Assembly (NCBI GenBank): GCA_016617785.1
Contig: JADILM010000002.1
Coordinates: 2,108,001-2,172,000 of the forward strand
Direction of reading: 5' to 3'
DNA from: Sporobolomyces roseus
Taxonomy: Eukaryota > Basidiomycota > Microbotryomycetes > Sporidiobolales > Sporidiobolaceae
Length of the DNA stretch: 64,000 bases
Part shown: in pieces, positions 36,373 through 46,939 of the stretch
How positions within the stretch are numbered: position 1 is the first letter of the stretch
How the letters are laid out: the number at the start of each line of letters is the position of its first letter
Notes under the pieces: generated by a model
The model's database searches: none
Told to the model about the DNA's origin: nothing
The model's input: the letters and a program-made list of their open reading frames with translations, nothing else
Program-made: the position numbers and the translations under genes

Positions 36373-37289
36373 ATGCGAGTGTGGTACTTACTAGGTGGAG
36401 TATTTGCTACTCTGATACATGCTAGGCCAGTCTTCATCGAGCAGGTGAGTCTTCTTGCGAGTGGTCGGTTTGCAACTGATCATCTTCCCTCTCGACAGTC
36501 AGAGAAACTGATCATCTTCCCTCTCGACAGTCAGAAGCTGTAGCCCTATGTAGAGACTTTCGCTATAGTAATGGCGATACTCTTGAAACAGTGAGTCCTC
36601 GTTTCCCTCGTTCCTGTGGGTTCTGTTCCTGACTCTATCTCACTCTTCTCAAAGGAATCGCTCGCACACTGCAATCACCTCCTTACGAGATCCGACTTTG
36701 CGCCATTCATCGAGCACAGAACGAGAGTAGCGGATGCGGCGTTGGATATTGCTGGGCAATTGGAGACGAAGCTGAGGGAGAATGAGCGAAATCGAAAACG
36801 ACGGAGAAATGTAAGTCTCTCACTGCTTTCTGTACACCTTGCTCTACCTGACGCGATCCTGTTCATTGCTAGCTCGCCGAAGAACTCTGCGAAGCCCTCA
36901 ATCCAAGCTCGACCGTTAACGTTCTCAGCGAAAACGAACCAGTCGGAATCTCTTACGACGGCAAAGGTCTTCTCGACGGGATCGACATTGGCGTCAACCC
37001 TTCTATCCTCTCCGGTATCTTCCAGACGACGACCTACACTTCCTCACACTTGCCCACCTGGACCCCCGTTCCGACTTCGACTCAATCTCATCGACAAACT
37101 TGGAAAGAAAGGAATTCATCCCTCGCTGCAGCCTCTTCCGCTAGCAAAGCTTCGGCTGAAGCTTCGAAACCTAGCGGTCTCGTACTACATGGAAAGGGCT
37201 TGCTGGACGGCATAGATGTCGAGTTGTATCCTTACAAGTCAGATTCGGATGAGAAGGGTAATGACGAGTCTTGTGAAGCGAAGTCGTAG
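36373..37289 (+). CDS. Secreted protein of unknown family with duplicated GKGLLDGID motif
   Basis: Exons 36373-36444, 36531-36590, 36655-36810 and 36873-37289 give 234 aa. The N-terminus (MRVWYLLGGVFATLIHARP) is a likely signal peptide. A basic cluster NRKRRRN ends exon 3 and resembles a Kex2/furin cleavage site. The last exon carries the motif GKGLLDGID twice, about 75 residues apart, separated by a Thr/Ser/Ala-rich linker, and ends acidic. The two motif copies use mostly different codons. Cysteines in the first half may pair. I recognise no family. The intron 1 acceptor is duplicated; only the second copy (36530) keeps the frame. It shares a divergent promoter region with the peroxidase. 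Confidence 0.75.
36474..36535 (+). repeat. 32-bp tandem duplication over a splice acceptor
   Basis: Thirty identical bases at 36474-36503 recur at 36506-36535, offset by 32 bp. Both copies contain CTCTCGACAG followed by TCAGA, so the intron has two identical 3' splice sites. Confidence 0.95.
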
Positions 37290-37710
37290 TCTCAGTACCG
37301 TGTTGTAACATTACTCATGCTTCAATCCTATTTCACATACCCCCCTCGGGGCTGTCTGAAGTCCGCCTCTCGCTGAGCTCGACTGGTCTGTATCTTTTCG
37401 CAAGCCGTCGTCTCAACTCGGTCGGCTCGCCTTTCCAGCTCGACCGAGGAGCACTCCTTTCTGCCTGCTTCTCAAGAGAGTCTCGTAGAGAGGGCACCCG
37501 AAGACCTTCAAGCTGCTCACGGACTTGCAGCTCTCGCAGAAAGAAGGGAATGAGGAAGAAATATAACATTGATCTATTAGCTACACAGATTATTATCGTT
37601 AAGTTACTTCGTAAAGGTAAGTTGCGCTCGAGTCTCGGCAGCAGACGGGGGAATATGGACAGGACGAAAGGATAAAATAGTTTTGAAAAGAGAAACGCGA
37701 AGAAGATAGT
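37290..37710. other. Convergent intergenic region
   Basis: 3' flanks of the unknown secreted protein and the lipase. A 78-codon minus frame at 37333-37569 lacks any recognisable feature. Nothing else seen. Confidence 0.55.
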
Positions 37711-39347
37711 CTAGGAAGAAGCGCAGCCGACCTTGAGATCACCGCGTTGACAGACGTAAGACTTGATGAGAGGTTCAGCCTTGACCTTGGGGTATGTTAC
37801 GACAGCGCTGCAGAAGAAGCAAAGTGAGCGAGAATCTCGTTTGTCGAAACGGCAAGGGAGACGACATACAGAGCATCGTGAACGACTTGTCGGAGAACTG
37901 CAGGAGCTCGATCGAAGTTGGCGAGGCTGTATTCGAGCAGGAAGGTCAGACTATGAAGCTTTCGAAGCTGGTGCAGATGAAAGCTCACAGAATATCGTTC
38001 AAAGTAAAGAGACAAGATAGCTTATTGACCCTCGATTTGCTTCCTACACCATTTTTGAGAGCGTCAAGTCCGAGGTAGTAAGCTGCCGAGGCGACTGTCA
38101 TGGTCTAGTTCAACGAGAAAAGTCAGTAAAGAGTTTCGGATATAGACGCTTCGAGCAATATCGCGTTGAGAGCGACGTGTTCGATCCACAATCCTCGACG
38201 AATACACATGCGAGGTGTAGGAAGACTCACGAAATGATCTTGAATGTAAGCGATCCCGCAGATCTCTTGAACCGAATAGACGCTTGCGCCATTCAATCGA
38301 CTCGTCGGAGGGATGAGCACCTCAGGCTGGATCACGTCGTCTGTGCGTAGAGAGAAGGCCTCAGTAACGGAACGGGCCAATAGGAGGATAAAGAAGAGGG
38401 AACGAACCGAATCGAGTGAAAGCGACAGTCTAAAAGCGCGACCAGAGGAAAGGTTTCGACAGTTTCAGCACCAGTCTCAAGCGAACGTGTGAACAATGTC
38501 CTGCTCACAGTAGGAACGAGCGCTTGATTGCCTTTAGCGTTGATCGCGTCGAGGAAAGTTGATCCAACGGACTGTTGAATCACACTTGGGTTGCATCCAC
38601 CAGTAGCAAGGTCGAGAGCGAGGCAAGCGAGAGGTCCTTCGGCTGTACCGTGGAAGTCAGGAGCGATGGCAAAGAAGGAGTGAACCATTCCTCGTTGAGC
38701 CGGCCAGAAATTGAGCGCCCATTGAACGTTCTGCTCGAGAAGGAATGCAATCAGCTCGATTCCTGGAAAATGAGGGACTATAGACTCACGAGACCACCTT
38801 GAGAGTGTGAGATCAACGAAACCTTCCCTGTAGATGAACCAGCAGCGAGGTTATAGATTGACCAAGCGACGTATTCAGCCGAAACTTGAGCGTCGGAAAG
38901 AGCCCGGTTTGGCAAATCGATCCAGCAAACGTCGTAGCCTTCATCAGGTAGCAGGAGGTTGTAAGGTCCATTCTTCCAGGTCTCAGCGCCAGTCTACGAG
39001 GGAATCGGTCAGCTCGCAAAACACCACGACGAGGAAGCAAAAGAGCTTACTGAGCCAGTTCCATGAACGAGCAAAACCGTTCCTCCCTTCTTACCTTGAA
39101 TCCCTCTTGGACAAGTGATAGAATTCGAGTATGTCGAGCAAGGAAGTGAGAAACTGCCATAATTCTTGATCGACGTTCGACGACAGAGAGCGTCCCTCGC
39201 TTCGATTTCGTTCGATGAATAGTCGGTTGGCTGTTGCGAACGTGTCAGTGAGCGCTTCGAAACGGGTTGCTTTCGACAAGATCTACTCACAGCGGCAGCG
39301 ACAAGGGAAAGAAGGGTCGTCAAAACGCAAAGACGAAGGGAGAGCAT
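37711..39347 (-). CDS. Secreted lipase of the Candida antarctica lipase B type
   Basis: Nine exons: 39347-39291, 39230-39051, 38993-38790, 38730-38509, 38429-38408, 38340-38231, 38104-37989, 37926-37870 and 37807-37711, giving 354 aa. A signal peptide (MLSLRLCVLTTLLSLVAAA) is followed by family text: VLLVHGTGSTGAETW, EGYDVCWIDLPNRALSDAQ, SAEYVAWSIYNLA and SLISHSQGGL. Catalytic residues by comparison with lipase B: Ser143, Asp229 (FDDVIQPE) and His264 (QDHF). There is no lid insertion around the serine. It hydrolyses triglycerides or esters outside the cell. Exon 5 is a 22-bp microexon, and the catalytic Asp codon is split by the next intron. Confidence 0.92.
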
Positions 39348-40122
39348 GTCGGTAGCGTAAGAGAGAGAAGAGAGAGGGGGCGGCGATGAGCTTTCGACGG
39401 TAAATTGAAGATAAGGCTGAATGAAGGAGTGAAGGGGAGGAGAAAGAGAAGCGGTATTTCAGGGGTCCTTTCGACTTGACACCTTGGATGAAAAGTTCGC
39501 ATTCATGATTCGAAGCGTCATCTCGCAAGTTTCCTTTCTTCCCTTCTTCTTCGTACCCTTCTTGCCGGAAGAGCGGCTGTTTCATCAACGGAGAAGAACA
39601 TCGACGTCGATCGGAACACTCGGAACACTCAGAAGTCCGAAAGATTTCCAGGGGGAAAGTCCGAAATTTTTAGCGTAGAAATCGAAGAAGGGTAAGTGTC
39701 CTTTCGCACGTCTTTCTCTCTCGCCCTTTGCTCGCTAAACCTCCTTCGTCGTGACGCTCTCACGTTCCTTTCAATGCGCACCTCGGTACAAACTAGCGAA
39801 ATGAATTCATTTACGCAAGGTGCGAGGTACCCCTTCCGAAAAACAGCAAGGTCGTTTTCATCTCAATATCTCGCGAGCTCTGCAACCGGAGTAGTGGAGT
39901 TACTGATCTGGCGACGATACCTATCTCGTCGAGATGACGCCAACGACCGAAATATGGCGACACAAGGTCGTCGGCGACCACTTTTGAGCGTCGTCGTTTC
40001 GGAATCAAAGTGGTTCGAAACTCGTCTTTTTCTCTCTCTCTTTCCTTCACATCACTCCAGCCTTCTCTCACTCCCACGCTTTCGACACTTCCTTCACACC
40101 CTTCCATCCTCGTCACTACACT
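39348..40122. promoter_or_regulatory. Divergent region between lipase and Gly/Asn-rich protein
   Basis: 775 bp between two secreted-protein genes. It contains CT-rich leader sequence at 40025-40045 before the plus-strand gene and a CGGAACACT duplication near 39615-39632. Frames at 39484-39678 and 39696-40232 have no coding character. No gene seen. Confidence 0.45.
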
Positions 40123-40736
40123 ATGCGTTTCTCCATCACTCTCGCTCTAGCTGCCATCGCTTCAGGCGCTGTCGCTGCCCCTTGCCCTCAACCTCAAGGA
40201 ACTACCAACATTGGATCTGGCAACAACGGTAACTCCATCTTGAGTGGTCTCCTCTCTCCTGAATTCGGTAACGGCAGTAAGCTTTCTCCTTTCGTCAGTT
40301 CTTCGACTTTTCGTAAAACTGACACTCTCTTTCTCCACAGACGCTATTGGATCTGATAACGGCAACGGGAGTGCTAATGGAAGTGGGAACGGTAACGAGG
40401 CAGGAACAGTCGATGGTTCCGGGAACGGAGTCAGCAGAACTCGCGAAACTTTCTGTCGTTTTCGAAAACTCACTGATGTCGCTCTATCAATCTAGAATTC
40501 TGCTGGCAATGGCAATAGCGCTGGCAATGGTAACGATGCAGGCACTGTGAACGGTAACAAGGACAACGGGAACGGAAACCAAGCGTCAGCTGGCGACGGA
40601 GTGAGCTTTATTTCTTCTCCTTTCTCATCGTATCCTCATTGACTCTCGTATCTTCGTATAGTCCGCCAACGGATCCAACTTTGGTGCCGGAAACTTCCTA
40701 GCCGACCTCACCAAGTCCCTCACCAAGGGCTGGTAG
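40123..40736 (+). CDS. Small secreted Gly/Asn-repeat protein
   Basis: Exons 40123-40276, 40341-40429, 40496-40600 and 40662-40736 give 140 aa. The N-terminus MRFSITLALAAIASGAVAA is a clear signal peptide. The mature part is built of Gly-Asn-Ser repeats (NGNGSANGSGNGNEAGTV, NSAGNGNDAGTVNG) and ends with an amphipathic-looking tail FLADLTKSLTKGW. There is one cysteine and no predicted fold. Each intron falls within or between repeat blocks. It could be a cell-surface or secreted structural protein, but function is unknown. Confidence 0.82.
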
Positions 40737-41080
40737 ATACCGATATTTTTCTGTTTTAGCTTTGACCCCTTAATTCGATAATCGTAAATAGCTCTCTATC
40801 GATCTGTTATTAGTATACCGCTCTACCTCGAAGCGCAATAAAGTATTTGAACTCACTCTTGGCTGCGTGTTGCCCTCTCCTGACACTCCCTCGAGATTGT
40901 GTATCGCTGCGAAAAATTGTCATCTTCGCATCAGAGTCTTCTATCTCCTGCAGCACTCCTCGAGAGCACTCTCATCTATACACTGACAACTGCGTAAAGA
41001 ATGCTTTGCATTAACGAGGTCCAGAGAAGCCTACTCTACGAGAAGCTTGTCGAGGCCCGTTCCCGGAAGAAACCTCGTCG
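40737..41080. other. Convergent intergenic region
   Basis: 3' flanks of the Gly/Asn-repeat gene and the amine oxidase gene. Apart from the AATAAA element I see nothing. Confidence 0.55.
40837..40842 (+). terminator. AATAAA polyadenylation-type signal
   Basis: An exact AATAAA lies about 100 bp after the stop codon of the Gly/Asn-repeat gene, a usual place for cleavage signals. Assignment is by position only. Confidence 0.4.
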
Positions 41081-44000
41081 CTATCTACAACAACCCTTTC
41101 CATTCTCCTTCGCATCCGACATTGGCATACCGCCTCCACCGAGAGCGTGAACCGATTTCTCGTCTATCGAAGCGGGAACGTCGAGCGAAGGGTTCGCTTT
41201 GAAGAATGAAACGGGTTTGAATGCGATATGAACGTCTTCGTACGGCATGACGGGCCAATCTTCAGGGCGTGGCACACTAGAGCACGAGTGAAAAGAAACG
41301 CGAAGGCAATCAGCGCTCGGTAAGCGAGAGGAACGAAAGTCAAGAGAATCTCACTGAGTAGCTCCAAACGTGTACCACACGACGACGTCCTCGTTGAGGA
41401 TTGATCGACCACCTTTCATCCAATTCTCAAGCGAATCTCCGGGTGCGAAAGGGGTTTGAGTTGGATACTTTCCCGCGCTACACCATTCGAGCAGGGTAAT
41501 TAGTTTTTGTCGACGAACTCATCAATCGTGTCTAAGACTTACGGGTAGAGTTGACCGTCTTCGTAAGGCGTGACCCAGATAGTGTTCTTTGCGAAAGTGG
41601 CACGACGACCAACCAAAGAATCGGGATGAGGTAGAAGAGGAGGAGTATCCTTGCACATGATCTATCGAAAAGAGTGGATCAGCAAGACTCGTGGAAAGGA
41701 CACGTGTGGCGGAGAGAGTCGTACCTTGTATCCCACATTCGCTCCCGAAGAATAGTGTTTCTTCGAAGGATTGACCATTGACCATTGACGACCTTTGAGA
41801 GGATCTGCTCGTCTAGCTCCTTCAGAAGTAGTCTTGAGCTCCTGCTTTGTACTGTAGAACCCGTTCCCTGCCCAATTCTCATCGCTTCCCGTTGGAGCGT
41901 CAAGTGCTCTAACTTCGCTTTCGACGACGGTATTCTGCACTCCACTGCGATCCAATCGAGAGGTCAGCGATACAACGGTTGACGAAAGAAGACTGACGTA
42001 CTCGATCATAGGATCAATCCGAAGAGAGAAGAGATGTTGATGATGATGAGCTTGAACTTGTGGTGCGACGAGAGTCCCAAACGAGGAGACCTCTTCGCCA
42101 ATCGCAGCGGTATAAGTATTGAGGATCCCGGTGAGTCGGACTTCGAGCTCCATCGTCGCGTCTTGCTTGAAGCACCAACGGAAGAGATACTCATAGCTGA
42201 AAACCGAGAACGAGAATTAGCCGATATCTGGTGACTCCGTATAAGAGAAAGTAGACTCACTTCGCGACTGTACAGATCATCTGTACGATCAATTTGCGAG
42301 ATCGAACAGCTTGTGATCGTCCGCCTTTCCTGAAGTCGGTATGCTATTTTGCCGAGGAAAGTCAGTTTTCCGAAGAAAGGTCAAGGCGTGGAGACAGGTA
42401 CTCACCTTCCACAGCAACCCATCATCCTCTTCATGGATGCATACAACGTTCTTGAGTGTGACAGGCTGACCAGCATGATTGGACATCTCGGCGTCGAGGT
42501 AGTGAATCGATCCAAGGCAATCGCAGCCGAGTTCGAGAGCTGTTGCAAGAACAGTCGAAATGCTGGTCATTCACTATGAGGACAAGAGTAATGAACGGAG
42601 CGAGAGTGAACGAAGGAGTGACAGCAAAAGGGGAAGTGGGAGAGGTGGATACGAGGAGACGAAGCAAAACATAAATTCGCTAAGGAGACATCGCGAACTT
42701 ACAATTTGCCATCATACCCAAACCGTACTCTCCGACGTCGAAAGCGAACTATATCCGTGATAGGGGGAAAGGGAAAGGGACGAAACGAGGGATTGAGGAA
42801 AAGGGAGATTCGTCAATTTTCGCAATTCGATCATTTTCATAAGCAATTGTCGAAAGCTCGCAGCTCACCTTTCTTGGATGCGGCCATTCCGAAGCTCCGT
42901 AGGGTACCACCATCTCCGCGAAACTCGCTCTGTAGAATAATGGTCTGTACCTCTGTTCATCTCGATCAAAATACTGAACTGTCGACAGTACGATTCCTTC
43001 TCTATGGTTGAACCCAACATGGAACTTCCAGTTCTGCCATTCAACTTCGTTGCCGTTCAGTTTGAAGCTGACTCCTTGAGGTTGAGCGATTTCGAGAGGT
43101 TTGATATCCGTTCGAAGGGACCAATCTTCCCCTCTATAATGAAGTGATCGTTATCAGAAGAGCTGTTGGAATGCTAGGATCTAGAGGGAGAGATGGACGA
43201 ACCGAGATTGACGTTCTTCTTTGATGAGATCTGGGAGGAAGTTGTGTTCCATCATCGGAGGAGGAATGCGAGGACGTCCAGCATCGGTCAAAGAATCACC
43301 TTCGACTTTGTGTGGTGCAGTTGAGCCCGAGAGCTTTGTAGGATCGGATCGGTCAATACGATGAGAAGCGAAATCTGTCGAAACACAAAGGAGCAACAAA
43401 GTTAGACAGACAAGTAACGATAAGAGATGTGATGGCGTACCGATTTTGAGAATCTCCTTCGTGTTCGTGCTGTGAGGAGAACGCAATCTGAGTAGATAAA
43501 AAGAAAGAGAGTCGAAAGGAAAACTCACTCGACGACGACGTTGAAATCAAGAGGATGAGCATAAAGATGATCATGATCTCTCCTCCTCGCATAGATGAAA
43601 GCTTGTTGTAACCTTCTACCCTCCCCAAACCTTTCCTCGTATCCAACACTCCAGCAGTCCGCTCGAATCTCTTCTTTCTTCACTCCGACCTCTTCGCACA
43701 ACCTGATCACTTCCGGATCATTGTATACGACCTCTTCAGTCTCGTCCAACTCTTCGAGTGTGATCGCTGGCTGTACGCTGACAGGGAGCTGCTTGAACGA
43801 TGCGAGGAAAGGTTTTTCGGCGGAAGAGGGAGGGAAAACGCATGAGAGTTCATAAGCAGTTCCGGTGAGACAATCGATCAAGTGTCCTTCAGCACGACGT
43901 TCGGGTCGGATATCGGTCTTGTGAGGGGTGAGGTCGGAAGGAGTGAGGGGAATTCCGAGATAAGCGAGAACTTGATCCTTTGGAGCTAACAGTCGAACAG

Positions 44001-44173
44001 GGTTGAGCTGAATCTTTATCGTGGAAGAAAGGGGGTTGCTTACGTTCGATGAGAGCTACGCAACATGATTTGACAGATTGTACACCTTTGTTGAGGAGTT
44101 CTGAGCGAAACAGAGCTGAAGCTTGCTGGATTTCCGAGGCGGTGAGCGGGTCGTGAGGGTGATACGCAGCCAT
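41081..44173 (-). CDS. Copper amine oxidase
   Basis: Thirteen exons: 44173-44044, 43985-43529, 43469-43441, 43374-43203, 43133-42869, 42748-42703, 42539-42406, 42343-42261, 42196-42002, 41944-41725, 41661-41543, 41477-41355 and 41276-41081, giving 722 aa. The topaquinone site is VANYEYLFRW with Tyr at about 440; its codon is the first whole one after an intron. Copper ligands are in HHHQHLF and GATHVPRPEDWPVMP. FDVGEYGLG carries the catalytic Asp region and LGCDCLGSIHYLDA is typical. The enzyme oxidises primary amines to aldehydes, releasing ammonia and H2O2. No signal peptide is seen. The C-terminus ends GKGCCR rather than a peroxisomal SKL-type signal. Confidence 0.95.
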
Positions 44174-44598
44174 TGATAATAAGCAGAGCGGAAAGGAGCA
44201 AAGAGCAGAAGTGGGGGGAGAGAAGAAGCGGTTGATAGCGTCTAAAAATCAATGATTGTCGGAGTTACGCGGATTCTAGTCGAGTCCGCCTTCTCCGCTG
44301 ATCAGTCCTAATGCAGTCTCGAGTCGAAGGAGTGATCAGAGCATCTTTGAGTGAACTCGAGGAAAGCAAGAGAAGTTTGTCTGATTTTTTTGTTTCCTTC
44401 CCCCCTCTTTCTTTTCCTTCTCCTCCTCTCTTCCCCAGATTCGTCATTCTCATCTCACCTTGCGACTTTGATCAGGCTACCATCCTCAAATTCGTGACAA
44501 GGTTCAGTCCACGCCAGTAGCGACACATCTCATCGAGTAAATCACACCTCTCTCCCAAGACTTCTCCAAGAGCACCTTAAAAAACATACACGAGTCAA
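44174..44598. other. Divergent region, amine oxidase/DUF3602-like gene
   Basis: 425 bp between divergent starts, with a long pyrimidine tract at 44385-44440. Short frames on both strands have no recognisable product. Confidence 0.5.
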
Positions 44599-45631
44599 AT
44601 GGCTACACTCGAACGACAACCAGACAGTATGTCAGCAACTACAGCAGTCGATTCACTCTCTACCTCCTCTACCTACGCACCTTCGGGAACTGTCCCTTCC
44701 CCTTTCCCTGAACAACCAAGAGGAAGACCTTCACTCTCGAATGCACAGAGACAAGATAGTACGGGAGAAGCTTCGAGGAGTCCGAATGGAACTAGGAGGA
44801 GTTTGAGTAAGATTGGGGATAGGATCAAGAGGGCAGTGAGTCAGGCAAGGGAAGGATCAGTCGGCTCAGCTGGAGACGCGGAGAGGGGGAGAAGGGGTCC
44901 AGAAAGTCGTACGTTGACTCTCGCTAGGCTGTCATGGTTATCTGGATACTTATCAAGCGTTGTGGTACAGCCGGATTAGCGGAAGAATCTCAAAGAGGTC
45001 GTTCACCTTTCTCTGCACTTTCACCACCTCGCACGGCATCCGCTTCTCGAGGACGAGAATCGATCGCTTCTGGAGTCCCCACCTCTCAATACCCACTCTC
45101 AGCGACCCAGACCCGTTCTTCTTCCCGAGGTCGAACCCTCTCCCTAGGTGGATCAAACAAAATCATGACTTCTGGAAGAGGAGGAGCTGGAAACCTCGTT
45201 GCATATTCAACAGAAGAAGAAGTGAACGGGATCAATGGAGAAGAGGATCCAGATCTCATTCGACAAATTAGGGAAGATCGAAGTAAATCGAGAGAACGAG
45301 AGGGAAGGATCGAAGTTGCGACGAGTGGACGAGGGGGAAGAGGAAACATTAGGAGTTCGAGTAGGGGAAGGGATTTGGAGATTGGTAGAGTACCAACTGT
45401 GTTGGAGGAACAGGAGCGGGTCGAAAGGGAGGATGAACTTTTGAGGGAGGAAGAGTATAGGAGGAAGGAAGAGAGGGAAAAGGCTGCGAAACCTCAACCT
45501 CAGAGATGGGTATCGAGTGGTAGAGGTGAGCAATTCTTTCTCTCGATACGCTTTCTCGTCGCGTTCTGATCTTGGTTGCTTTCACAGGTGGAGCGGGAAA
45601 CTTCCATGCTTGGGGTTCGAATAAATCCTGA
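44599..45631 (+). CDS. DUF3602-like GRGGAGN-repeat protein, copy 1
   Basis: Exons 44599-44908, 44971-45525 and 45588-45631 give 302 aa. The protein is disordered, Ser/Arg-rich and has three copies of the motif: TSGRGGAGN, TSGRGGRGN and a last SSGRGGAGNFHAWGS at the very end. The last copy is cut by a phase-1 intron inside its second Gly codon. Such GRGGAGN repeats define the fungal DUF3602 family, whose function I do not know. An Arg/Glu-rich helix lies between repeats 2 and 3. It is followed in the same orientation by a second family member. Confidence 0.85.
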
Positions 45632-46018
45632 AATCCCTCTCTGCTCTGTCAATCGATCCTCGATACTCCCCAAAAATAGACACAACTCAATCTGTATCTA
45701 CAAACAATCAAGTTCATCCTTTTCTTCTTGTTCTTACTACCTTACTACCACCAGATCAATCAGTACTCAACTACCACCCAATTTTATCCGTACCTAGTTT
45801 TTTCTCTGTATTCAATACCATTCTTTCTCGCTATCGCACTGCTCGTGCTTGAGAATGTGAACGATAGAGATAGAGAGAGAGAGAGTGAAAAAATCTTTTC
45901 ACAGCGATCCCCTTTCTTGCGAAAATCTTGGAATTGGGAATGATTGCATTGTGAAAGGCGATAAGAAATTCTCTCCTCCTCCGATCTCACTTCGACGACG
46001 ACGAACAACAACAAACAA
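45632..46018. other. Intergenic between tandem DUF3602-like genes
   Basis: 387 bp with a GA-dinucleotide microsatellite at about 45867-45883 and an ACAACAACAACAAAC leader just before the second start. No gene seen. Confidence 0.6.
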
Positions 46019-46679
46019 ATGGCAGCAGTGATCAACAAACTCAAAGGGATGGTATCTGGTGGTGGTAGTTCACACTCTGAAGCAGACAGTACGCTCTTCT
46101 CCCTTTGAAAACCAGCCTTTCATCTCCAAGAGCACTCACCTCTCTCTTTCTCCCATTCGATAGGTGATCGTGGACGCTCCCCTTTGAATCCAGAGTACGA
46201 TGGAAGGTCTGAATCACGTGGTAGGAACTTGATGACTACTGGTCGAGGTAAACTAAATCACTCATCATTCTCCAATTCCTTATCGCCTTTCCTCTTCACC
46301 TCTTTCCTCCTTCTCCCTCTTTTCAATCTGACTGATACTTTGATATGATTCAGGTGGTGCGGGTAACATGTCCCGATCTAGAGTTAGAGAAGGATCCGAA
46401 CCTTCCGAATCTCCCATCGCGGTCGCAGAAGCTCGTTCAAGATCTCGTTCTCGAGCACGTGCGATGCATCATGGTGAAGATCTACCTATTGGAACTGGAA
46501 GAGGAGGGATGGGAAACGTGAGGAGTGATTCAAAGGATGCTAAAGCGAAACAGAGGGAGAGGGAATTAGATATTGAAGAAGAGAGGGTCGAGAAAGAGTT
46601 TGAGCAGAGGCATGCGAAGGATGAACACCTTGCGGGGAGGGGAGGAATGGGAAACGCTATGCATGGTCTCAAGAAGTAG
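46019..46679 (+). CDS. DUF3602-like GRGGAGN-repeat protein, copy 2
   Basis: Exons 46019-46088, 46164-46247 and 46354-46679 give 159 aa. Motif copies: TTGRGGAGN (cut by an intron at the same Gly codon as in copy 1), GTGRGGMGN and LAGRGGMGN near the end. Between them is a charged helix (ERELDIEEERVEKEFEQR). The N-terminus MAAVINKLKGMVSGGG is short and basic. It is a paralogue of the preceding gene, probably by tandem duplication followed by divergence. Confidence 0.83.
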
Positions 46680-46939
46680 CGAGAAAACTATACTTCTAAT
46701 CTTGCCCTTTCTTCTCTCGATTTGTTCGCTTTCTCTCTTCTTGTCTATTCTTCTTGTTCTCTCTCTGTTGATTCTCTCTTATACTTACTACCACAAGCCT
46801 AAACCTCCCTCTTCCCAAACTATCTTCTTGCCTAATGATCGATTTTGTCTGTTCTCATATCTCGCACGAATCGAACGAGAGCGATAGATACTGCTTTGTT
46901 CGATATTCCATGACTATATACGACGTTCTACAGACCTCT

